Shown here: positions 1 to 6,445 of the stretch, piece by piece
Position numbering within the stretch: the stretch's first letter is position 1
Layout of the letters: the number at the start of each line of letters is the position of its first letter
Origin: Planctomycetaceae bacterium UBA2972
GTDB taxonomy: Bacteria; Planctomycetota; Planctomycetia; Pirellulales; Pirellulaceae
NCBI GenBank assembly: GCA_002348315.1
Contig: DEAW01000096.1
Location: 20,173-28,463, forward strand
Length of the DNA: 8,291 nucleotides
Direction: 5' to 3'
Made by a program: the position numbers and the translations under genes
Notes under the pieces: generated by a model
Databases searched by the model: none
Seen by the model: the letters and a program-made list of their open reading frames with translations, nothing else
What the model was told of the DNA's origin: nothing

Positions 1-45
1 GAAGAAACAGAAGAAACGGGTGAATCGACCGAAACTGATGATTAA
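1..45 (+). CDS. C-terminal end of an upstream gene (partial)
   Basis: Frame 1 is open from the first base to a TAA stop at 43-45 and encodes EETEETGESTETDD. This strongly acidic, Glu/Thr-rich tail resembles the acidic tails of the three adaptor proteins downstream, which end in runs such as EDAEDVTGEVTADE. It may therefore be the end of a further adaptor or of another component of the same export system, such as the missing ATPase. Only 14 residues are visible, so no family can be assigned. The 120-base gap to the next start is longer than the gaps inside the adaptor cluster. Confidence 0.5.
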   Translation, partial: EETEETGESTETDD

Positions 46-92
46 TTCAACGGTTTAAACATCGATTCCCCTCATATGGCCGGTGCAAACTG

Positions 93-120
93 TAGACGTT
101 TTTGGGGGTGATTAGATAAT
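93..120 (+). promoter_or_regulatory. Possible sigma-70-like promoter ahead of the adaptor operon
   Basis: A TAGACG hexamer at 93-98 (four of six matches to TTGACA) lies 16 bases before GATAAT at 115-120 (five of six matches to TATAAT). The element sits in the 120-base gap between the upstream gene and the first adaptor, and transcription from it would start about 35-40 bases before the GTG start at 166. AT-rich spacers often contain such matches by chance, so this is a weak call. The adaptors could equally be read from a promoter upstream of the window. Confidence 0.25.
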
Positions 121-165
121 ATAAGTAGTTGCAGACCGAACGAGTTTTTAAACGAGAAGCGTATA

Positions 166-1635
166 GTGTCCACTGAATTAGACTCTACTGAAGGTTCAGG
201 TATTGGTCGCTGGATTACCAGATTGATCATACTGACAATTGTCCTGGGGGGCGTAGGGGCCGGTGTGTACTATCTGCCGGATACGCTCCTTTCCAAAGAG
301 GTTGTGGAAAACCTCACTTTTACGGTCGCCAAAGGCCCGATCAAGATTGCTGTGACCGAGCAGGGAACTCTGGAAAGTTCAGAGAACACTGAGATTAAGT
401 GTAAAGTTCGGGGACGAAATACCGTGACGTCGGTTGTTGAGTCTGGCACCATCGTGAAGAAAGGTGATGAGCTTGTTCGATTAGACACCAAGGTGATCGA
501 AGAAAACCTGAGTCTGCAGAAAACAAATGTTCATGAAGCGACAGCGACGCTCGAAGAAACCAAAACAGATACAGCGCAAAGTCAGATTGCGATTGATTCG
601 TTCGAAGAAGGGCGATACACCAAAGGCCTCAAATCCAGAGAAGCTGCAGTCAAACGTGCTGAGATCAATCTCCAGGCTTCGACCGAAAAGTACGAACAGT
701 ATCGTCAACTTTTCAAACGCGGGCGAGTTTCAGAACTGGAGCTTGACGGAAGTGCCTTTACTGTGACTCAGGCTGAATTACAGCTCAAGGTTGCTGAGAC
801 GCGTCTGGATGTTTACAAGCGGTACACCAAAGCCATGGATCTGGAAGAATTAAAGGGCCGGCTTAATGCGCAGAAGTCCAAGCTGTCTGCAGATCAGGCT
901 GGCTTGCAAATGGATATGGCTCGACGAGCCCGGGCGGAGACGGAACTCGCCAATTGTGTAATCACCGCGCCGAAGGATGGCTTGGTGATCTACCCAACGG
1001 CTGCTGCCTGGAAAGATACTCCCGATGTCGCAGAAGGTGTGAATGTAAGTCACGATCAGGTGTTGCTCATCATGCCGGACCTTGATCATATGCAGATTGA
1101 AGTCGGTATTCATGAAGCGATTGTGGATCGGGTGAAAGTCAACCTGCAGGCTAACGTCAAACTCCCCGATCGTGAGATTATTGCGAAAGTTACAGAGGTT
1201 GCGACAATCGCTCAACCACTCGGTCCCTGGTCAGGTAATGTCGTGAAATACGATGCGGTCATCACCATCGATGAAGGTGAGGTTGATCTGAAGCCGGGGA
1301 TGAGTGCTGAAGTCGAAATCGTTTTGGCAGAATATGAAGATGTTCTCTATGTACCGGTATCCGCAATTTTGGAAACTGAAGAGGGACATTTTTGCTGGGT
1401 CGAAGAGGAAAACGCTGAACCTAAACGGCAACGCGTTATCTTGGGCGAAAGCAACGATGTCTATGTGATTGTGGAACAGGGAGTGAAAGAAGGCGACGAG
1501 GTCATTCTGAATCCACTCGAGTTCATGGAGCAATCCACTCTGGCAGACGCTGGTGATTATCGTGGTTTAGGTGAAACCAATGCAGTCTATGAGGATGCTG
1601 AGGACGTCACCGGGGAAGTGACTGCCGATGAGTAA
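166..1635 (+). CDS. Periplasmic adaptor (HlyD/MacA-like membrane fusion protein), paralog 1
   Basis: This 489-residue protein is a membrane-anchored adaptor that should link an inner-membrane transporter to outer envelope parts. Residues 1-15 are cytoplasmic and about 16-36 form one membrane helix. The first half of the lipoyl-like domain follows at about 63-107 (VTEQGTLESSE, then GTIVKKGDELVRLD). A long helical hairpin spans about 110-262, with the tip pattern G186-x-x-S189-x4-D194 typical of HlyD/MacA-type adaptors. The second lipoyl half (CVITAPKDG, 264-272) comes next, with a long loop containing W282. Beta-barrel and membrane-proximal domains run to about 455, then an acidic tail. The only cysteines are C79, C264 and C410. 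The GTG start is supported by GAGAAG at 154-159, six bases upstream. The stop overlaps the next gene's start by 8 bases. The adaptor fold is clear; the substrate is unknown. Confidence 0.9.
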   Translation: MSTELDSTEGSGIGRWITRLIILTIVLGGVGAGVYYLPDTLLSKEVVENLTFTVAKGPIKIAVTEQGTLESSENTEIKCKVRGRNTVTSVVESGTIVKKGDELVRLDTKVIEENLSLQKTNVHEATATLEETKTDTAQSQIAIDSFEEGRYTKGLKSREAAVKRAEINLQASTEKYEQYRQLFKRGRVSELELDGSAFTVTQAELQLKVAETRLDVYKRYTKAMDLEELKGRLNAQKSKLSADQAGLQMDMARRARAETELANCVITAPKDGLVIYPTAAAWKDTPDVAEGVNVSHDQVLLIMPDLDHMQIEVGIHEAIVDRVKVNLQANVKLPDREIIAKVTEVATIAQPLGPWSGNVVKYDAVITIDEGEVDLKPGMSAEVEIVLAEYEDVLYVPVSAILETEEGHFCWVEEENAEPKRQRVILGESNDVYVIVEQGVKEGDEVILNPLEFMEQSTLADAGDYRGLGETNAVYEDAEDVTGEVTADE

Positions 1636-3070
1636 GCAGTATCAGAAAGAAGGAGCGTCCATTTGGTCGCAACTCATCACGTGTTGTGTCCTGGTCGGGC
1701 TTGGAGTTGGCGGCTATCTATATGCCAATGGTCGCCAGGATGATGCTCAGGAAATCAACCTCGACTTCCTGAAAGCTCCGACACATGTTGTGCAGTTAGG
1801 CGACATGGAAGTTTCGGTCACAGAACAGGGTTCTTTGGATTCGTCAGATAACGTTGAAATTATTTGTCGCGTGCGTGGCCAGAACATCATTACCTCGGCT
1901 GTTGAAAGTGGAACCTATGTGGAAAAGGGTGACGTCATCCTGACGCTGGATACACTTTTCATTGATGAAGAAATTGCAGAGCGTTCGAAGTATGCTCACT
2001 GGGCACGCAGCGGGTCAGAGCACTGGCGAGCGACCGTGGCCAAACAGACGCTGGCCATTCCGGAATATCTGGAAGGACAGTTTGTAGCCAATTTGACCGA
2101 GATGGAAAAGGATCTGGTGATTGCAGAAGCTGATTTGCTAACCAATCAGGAATTGCTTGAATACAGTCAGCGTCAATTTGAACGTGGCTATGAAAGTCGT
2201 GATCAGGTTGATTCTCATCGCCGTCGTGTAGAATTTTCTCAACTGACGATTGATGTGTTGAAGTCGGATATCCATATTTTCAAAACCTACGGAAAAGAAT
2301 CAGAACTCACTCGACTCGAGGGTGAGTTAAAGGTCGCTCAGGCTCAATTTGAAGCGAATGACGAGCGAGCCATGGCGGATGCTTCACGCCGGGATCGGGC
2401 TGTGGAAGAAAAGGAATATTGTACGATTCGCGCTCCCAAGAGCGGTTTAGTGATTCATCCCCGGGCCGCAGCCTGGAAGGGTGCTCCGGACATCACTGAA
2501 GGTGGAACGGTTTATCGAGAGCAGGTCTTGTTGCTGATGCCCAATCTGGATGAAATGCAGGTGATCGTCGGCGTACATGAAGCGTTGGTGAAACACATTT
2601 CGGAAGGTATGCGAGTCTATGTGAAGTTGCCGGATCGCGACCCGTTTGAATGTACTGTCTCCGAAGTGGCTGATATTGCTCGACCTCCGACGATCGGTGT
2701 CAGCAATATTGTGAAGTATGACGTGACCGTGAATCTGCCAAAGCAGGATGGCTTGAAGCCTGGAATGACCGCTGAAGTCGAGATCGTTATGAATGAGTAT
2801 ACCGATCAGGTGCTGTTGCCGGTGGAATCGATTCTTGAATTCGGTAGTGGGTTTTACTGCTGGGTGCGTCAGGGCAATACGTTGAGTCGCCGTTTGCTGG
2901 AATTGGGTGATAGTGATGAAGAGATGGTGATTGTGACAGATGGCGTGAAAGCCGGTGAAACAGTTATTCTTAATCCACTTGCCTATGTACCGGAAGCTCA
3001 GGATGACGCACTGATCAACTTTGAGAAGACAGCCGGGGAGTCGGTCGTAGAGACGGGCGAAGAAAGCTAA
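1628..3070 (+). CDS. Periplasmic adaptor (HlyD/MacA-like membrane fusion protein), paralog 2
   Basis: This 480-residue protein is the second of three tandem adaptors and has the same domain order as its neighbours. A membrane helix lies at about 14-33 (QLITCCVLVGLGVGGYLY), the first lipoyl half at about 63-108, and a helical hairpin at about 112-262 with tip G187-x-x-S190-x4-D195. The second lipoyl half begins CTIRAPKSG (265-273), followed by the loop with W283, then barrel and membrane-proximal domains to about 455 and an acidic tail. It is closer to paralog 3 than to paralog 1: both share RSKYAHW and EHWRAT in the first hairpin helix and RRDRAVEEKE before the second lipoyl half. ATG at 1628 lies inside the end of paralog 1, with GGGGA at 1612-1616 as a possible ribosome site, so translation is probably coupled. 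Besides the three shared cysteines (C80, C265, C411) it has C19, C20 and C342. Cargo is unknown. Confidence 0.9.
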   Translation: MSKQYQKEGASIWSQLITCCVLVGLGVGGYLYANGRQDDAQEINLDFLKAPTHVVQLGDMEVSVTEQGSLDSSDNVEIICRVRGQNIITSAVESGTYVEKGDVILTLDTLFIDEEIAERSKYAHWARSGSEHWRATVAKQTLAIPEYLEGQFVANLTEMEKDLVIAEADLLTNQELLEYSQRQFERGYESRDQVDSHRRRVEFSQLTIDVLKSDIHIFKTYGKESELTRLEGELKVAQAQFEANDERAMADASRRDRAVEEKEYCTIRAPKSGLVIHPRAAAWKGAPDITEGGTVYREQVLLLMPNLDEMQVIVGVHEALVKHISEGMRVYVKLPDRDPFECTVSEVADIARPPTIGVSNIVKYDVTVNLPKQDGLKPGMTAEVEIVMNEYTDQVLLPVESILEFGSGFYCWVRQGNTLSRRLLELGDSDEEMVIVTDGVKAGETVILNPLAYVPEAQDDALINFEKTAGESVVETGEES

Positions 3071-3075
3071 CGACG

Positions 3076-4500
3076 ATGGCACGATTTTTTAAGACGCGAT
3101 TGATTTCGTGGTTGATCACTTCGCTGGTTCTCGTTGGTACCGGATTTGGCATTTATAAGATTGCGGATGCCATGATCGCGTCTCAGCAGGAAGAGTTTGT
3201 ACACAAACATCGCCTGACTCACACGGTGCAGCGTGTGCCGCTGAGGGTAACGCTTAATCAGCAAGGGACGTTAGAAAGTTCAGAGAACCACGAAATCATC
3301 TGCCAGGTACGTGGTGCCAATATAATTACGTCCGTGATTGAGAACGGTGCGTATGTCAAAAAGGGTGATCTGCTGCTGACATTGGATTCACTTTACATTG
3401 ATGAGCAGATTTCCGAGCGATCCAAGTATGCTCACTGGTCGCGGTCCGCAGCCGAACACTGGCGGGCAACAGCTACTAAACGACAACTTGCCATTCAGGA
3501 GTATCTGGAAGGACGGTTTGTCACGGAAGTGATGGGCAAAGAACTTGAATTGGTTGTGATGGAAAGTGATTTACTTTCCTTTAATAAGATTCTGGCCTTT
3601 AACACGCAACAATTTGAGAAGGGTTACGCTAGTCAGGATCAGGTGGATAGCTGGCGACGCAGAATTGATACGCATCTGGTTGGTCTGGATTTGCTCAAGT
3701 CTGATATCGAAGTACTGAAAGTGCATACAAAGAAGTCAGAGATGGCTCGGTTGGAAGGTCAGCTTAAAGTAGCCAAGGCGCAGTTTGAAGCGAGTGATGA
3801 ACGAGCCGAAGCAGATGCATCTCGTCGGGACAGGGCGGTGGAAGAAAAAGAACACTGCATGGTGTATGCTCCGAAGGATGGTCTGGTGATTCACCCGCGG
3901 TCAGCATCCTGGAAGTGGGCTCCGGATATTACCGAAGGTGGAACTGTTTATAAGGAACAAGTCCTGTTGTTAATGCCGGATCTGGACAAAATGCAGGTCA
4001 ATATCGGTGTTGCCGAAGAATTTGTCGATGATATCCAGGTGGGGATGAAGACGCTTGTAACCATTCCCGGACGGCCCCCCTTTGAAGCGAAGGTTTCTGA
4101 GGTGGCCACTATTTCCCGACCACCCATTATCGGATCAGGGGATATCGTGCGTTATGACGTGATCGTGGCCTTGCCCAAGTTAGAGAACCTGAAACCGGGG
4201 ATGAGTGCCAGGCTTGAAATCGTTATGAATGAGATGGAAGAAGTCGTCACTGTTCCTCTGGCAGCGACGGTTGAAATTGAAGACCTGACGTATTGCTGGG
4301 TGGAAACGGCAACAGGCGCGGAACAGCGTCTGCTAAAGACAGAGAAAGGTGATGATGTCTCGATCGTGGTCACCGAAGGCGTGCGAGTGGGTGAGAAAGT
4401 GGTAATGAATCCGTTGCTTTACACCAAGGCGAACAAAGCTGATGACGAGGTCGCCGAAGAGGGTGATTCCGCGAGTGGTCCAGGTGAAGCGGCATTATAA
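3076..4500 (+). CDS. Periplasmic adaptor (HlyD/MacA-like membrane fusion protein), paralog 3
   Basis: This 474-residue protein is the third tandem adaptor. Its short N-terminus (MARFFKTR) leads into a membrane helix at about 10-28. The first lipoyl half is at about 59-104 (QQGTLESSE, GAYVKKGDLLLTLD), and the helical hairpin at about 108-258 carries the tip G183-x-x-S186-x4-D191. The second lipoyl half starts CMVYAPKDG (261-269), followed by the W279 loop, then barrel and membrane-proximal domains to about 450 and an acidic tail ending GEAAL. The shared cysteines are C76, C261 and C407. The ATG lies 5 bases after the previous stop; an A/G-rich stretch (GAAGAAAG) just upstream could serve as a weak ribosome site. 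Its closeness to paralog 2 in protein and DNA points to a later duplication than the split from paralog 1. It probably acts with the permease that follows. Confidence 0.9.
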   Translation: MARFFKTRLISWLITSLVLVGTGFGIYKIADAMIASQQEEFVHKHRLTHTVQRVPLRVTLNQQGTLESSENHEIICQVRGANIITSVIENGAYVKKGDLLLTLDSLYIDEQISERSKYAHWSRSAAEHWRATATKRQLAIQEYLEGRFVTEVMGKELELVVMESDLLSFNKILAFNTQQFEKGYASQDQVDSWRRRIDTHLVGLDLLKSDIEVLKVHTKKSEMARLEGQLKVAKAQFEASDERAEADASRRDRAVEEKEHCMVYAPKDGLVIHPRSASWKWAPDITEGGTVYKEQVLLLMPDLDKMQVNIGVAEEFVDDIQVGMKTLVTIPGRPPFEAKVSEVATISRPPIIGSGDIVRYDVIVALPKLENLKPGMSARLEIVMNEMEEVVTVPLAATVEIEDLTYCWVETATGAEQRLLKTEKGDDVSIVVTEGVRVGEKVVMNPLLYTKANKADDEVAEEGDSASGPGEAAL

Positions 4501-4555
4501 GACGCAGGGTATGAATCTATCCCGACTGCAGGGGTAGCTAGACGAGGCTAAATTA

Positions 4556-5872
4556 GTGAATCTGTTTTTTATTCGAACCATCAGACTGGGTATTAAGAGT
4601 CTGCTGCTGCATAAGATGCGAGCTGGTTTGGCAGGCCTTGGTATCTTCATTGGTACGGCGACGGTGATTTGGTTGGTGGCAATGGGCGAAGGCGTTAGCC
4701 ATCGTGCTCAGGAACAGATTAAAGAACTGGGCGCCAAAAACGTCATTGTTCGAACTAAGAAGCCAACGTCGGATAATGAGCCTCAAATGGCTCGTATCAG
4801 TGTTCATCGTTATGGTTTGCTGCGAGCGGATTACAAACGCATTACGGAGACACTGCCTAGTGTTAAAGAGGCCGTGCCGATGCGAGAGTTTCGTTATGAA
4901 TTGCGTCGTGACGACCGTTCCGCCGATGCTAAACTGGTCGGGTGTATGGAAGCGTACCGCTCACTCAATCATCTGAAAATGGCTCGTGGTCGCTGGCTCG
5001 CTCCACGCGACCGGGGTAAGAAAGTCATTGTTCTGGCTGCCGAAACTTCGTCCCGATTGTTTCCGTATCAAAATCCCATCGGGCAGCGTGTTTGGGTTGG
5101 CCGGGAACTCTATACGGTCATTGGGCAGACGAAATCACGTACGGCGTCGGCTGCGATAGGTGGTAGCCTGGACGCTCGGGAATACAATCTTGATGCCTAT
5201 ATTCCGCTGGACACGATGGAAGCTCGTATTGGTGACCGCGTGATGAAGCGTGTGGGGAATTCGTGGCAGGGTGAGCAGGTTGAGTTGAGTCAGATTACCG
5301 TTGGTGTTGATGAAATTGACAATGTTGACGAGACGGCGGCGATTATTACCAATCTGCTTAAGAAATATCATGCGGAAGAAGACTACGCGGTGGTTGTACC
5401 GAAAGAGTTGTTGGCACAGGCCGAGCGAACGCGAGCGATGTTTAACGTTTTGCTGGTTGTGATCGCCGGAATTTCATTGTTGGTTGGCGGAATCGGAATT
5501 ATGAATATCATGCTTTCGACAGTGACCGAACGAACTCGGGAAATCGGAGTGCGTCGGGCGTTGGGTGCCAAGCGTTCTCATATCATATTTCAGTTTATTA
5601 CCGAGGCTATCCTGTTGACGGGTATTGGCGGATTACTGGGGGTTGCTTCGGGGTTGTTATGTGGCCCGTTGTTTCGTGGCGGCCGTGAGTTTGTCAGTAA
5701 CTACTGGCCGGAGTTAGTGCCTCCGATTGTCGCTCAGATTGAACCTCAGATTGCCAGTTGGTCAGTGATTCTTTCCTTGGTTATTGCCATCCTTTCGGGT
5801 GTGGTCTTTGGTGTCTACCCTGCCTGGCGGGCGGCCTATATGGATCCGATCGAAGCATTGCGTCACGAATAA
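4556..5872 (+). CDS. MacB-like ABC permease (FtsX fold) without an ATPase domain
   Basis: This 438-residue protein is the inner-membrane subunit of a type VII (MacB/LolCDE-like) ABC system. Transmembrane helix 1 is at about 22-43, after the usual amphipathic stretch LGIKSLLLHKMRAGLAG. A large periplasmic domain of the MacB_PCD type follows at about 44-290. Helices 2-4 lie at about 297-320, 351-371 and 402-422. The cytoplasmic loop carries the family signature ERTREIGVRRALGAKR (335-350) and the C-terminus ends YPAWRAAYMDPIEALRHE. There is no Walker A, signature or Walker B sequence, so unlike E. coli MacB it needs a separate ATPase, not found in this window. The GTG start is supported by GAGG at 4544-4547, eight bases upstream; an ATG at 4511 runs into a stop after eight codons. 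Such permeases work mechanically by coupling ATP hydrolysis to periplasmic movement. The adaptors upstream are its likely partners; whether it exports a drug, peptide, lipid or lipoprotein cannot be told. Confidence 0.92.
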   Translation: MNLFFIRTIRLGIKSLLLHKMRAGLAGLGIFIGTATVIWLVAMGEGVSHRAQEQIKELGAKNVIVRTKKPTSDNEPQMARISVHRYGLLRADYKRITETLPSVKEAVPMREFRYELRRDDRSADAKLVGCMEAYRSLNHLKMARGRWLAPRDRGKKVIVLAAETSSRLFPYQNPIGQRVWVGRELYTVIGQTKSRTASAAIGGSLDAREYNLDAYIPLDTMEARIGDRVMKRVGNSWQGEQVELSQITVGVDEIDNVDETAAIITNLLKKYHAEEDYAVVVPKELLAQAERTRAMFNVLLVVIAGISLLVGGIGIMNIMLSTVTERTREIGVRRALGAKRSHIIFQFITEAILLTGIGGLLGVASGLLCGPLFRGGREFVSNYWPELVPPIVAQIEPQIASWSVILSLVIAILSGVVFGVYPAWRAAYMDPIEALRHE

Positions 5873-6104
5873 AGAGTCTGTAGAGTTGGCGTGCAATACA
5901 GTTTCCCACGAGCCAAAGTGAACTGTGAATCTCCAAACTGTGATTGCAGAAGACACCATCGTGCTTCGATAAGGTGGTTACACATCAAACAATGCGGATG
6001 CGTATTTCTACTTTGTGATTTTTATATGCAACGGTGTGTCTGCTAAGCCGGTGACGGCTTGGTTGCGTATGAAACTCATTTAGTTCTATCTGGAGACCTT
6101 CTAA
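5873..6104. other. Spacer between export operon and small membrane protein gene
   Basis: I see no convincing gene in these 232 bases. AACTGTGA occurs twice 15 bases apart (5921-5928 and 5936-5943), a spacing that could mark two binding sites on nearly the same helix face but could also be chance. No stem-loop with a T-run follows the permease stop. The hairpin at 6045-6060 and the ribosome site GGAG at 6092-6095 belong to the downstream gene's leader if transcription starts inside this spacer. Confidence 0.5.
6045..6060 (+). other. Hairpin with GUGA tetraloop upstream of the small membrane protein gene
   Basis: AAGCCG (6045-6050) pairs perfectly with CGGCTT (6055-6060) around GTGA, which in RNA is a stable GNRA-class tetraloop. 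It lies 44 bases before the ATG at 6105. It is followed by GGTTGCG rather than a T-run, so it is not a standard intrinsic terminator. It could be a leader structure, a stop signal for the upstream operon, or chance. Confidence 0.35.
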
Positions 6105-6314
6105 ATGCCGGATTGGTACAACGCTAATTTTGTTTGGTATTGTTGGCTTGCGCTTACCGGCCTGTGGCTAATTGCCGTATTGATGCATATCCTTAGAAAA
6201 GCTGAAAAAAAATTCCAATCTGTCGATATCGTGCAGGTGATTGTCGAGATCTTGACGTTTATTGTGCTTATGGGATGGTTAGTATATGCGGTATTCAAGC
6301 TCTTCATCGAATAG
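6105..6314 (+). CDS. Small membrane protein with two predicted helices
   Basis: This 69-residue protein is of no family I recognise. A hydrophobic, Trp-rich helix at about 9-30 (with W11, W14 and W21) is followed by a short charged loop RKAEKKFQ (31-38). A second helix runs from about 42 to 64, and the tail is FKLFIE. By the positive-inside rule the loop faces the cytoplasm and both ends face outward. GGAG at 6092-6095 lies nine bases before the ATG, which supports real translation. The gene stands 232 bases after the permease and 131 bases before the phosphatase-like gene, on the same strand as both. It could be a small regulator or stabiliser of a membrane complex, but nothing here ties it to a partner. 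No homology is claimed. Confidence 0.7.
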   Translation: MPDWYNANFVWYCWLALTGLWLIAVLMHILRKAEKKFQSVDIVQVIVEILTFIVLMGWLVYAVFKLFIE

Positions 6315-6445
6315 TTGTTAGACCTAACTAGCCTTCTCCTACCAACATGCAAATACTGCAAGGTGTCAAGATTTATACATATCAATCAGCGCAACGGAAA
6401 CCGATGATTGAATTCATCCAAAAGAACATCAAGCAGATAAACAAT

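Noticed and set aside
850..1215. Reverse-strand open frame opposite adaptor paralog 1
   Set aside because: It is opposite a conserved domain region, has no ribosome site I can support and no recognisable protein features.
2447..3082. Long reverse-strand open frame (211 codons) under adaptor paralog 2
   Set aside because: It lies fully opposite a clear adaptor gene and its predicted protein is His/Arg-rich with no domain; it is a shadow of the codon bias on the + strand.
6317..6328. Near-palindrome GTTAGACCTAAC just after the small membrane gene
   Set aside because: The two-base centre cannot form an RNA hairpin, the alternative stem (TAGTT/AACTA) is weak, and there is no T-run; too short to call an operator.
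6347..6445. N-terminal extension of the phosphatase-like gene using ATG 6347 or 6404
   Set aside because: It would place 33 or 14 polar residues before a normal signal peptide; the ATG at 6446 starts exactly at that signal peptide. A GGAAA near 6397 leaves 6404 possible but less likely.
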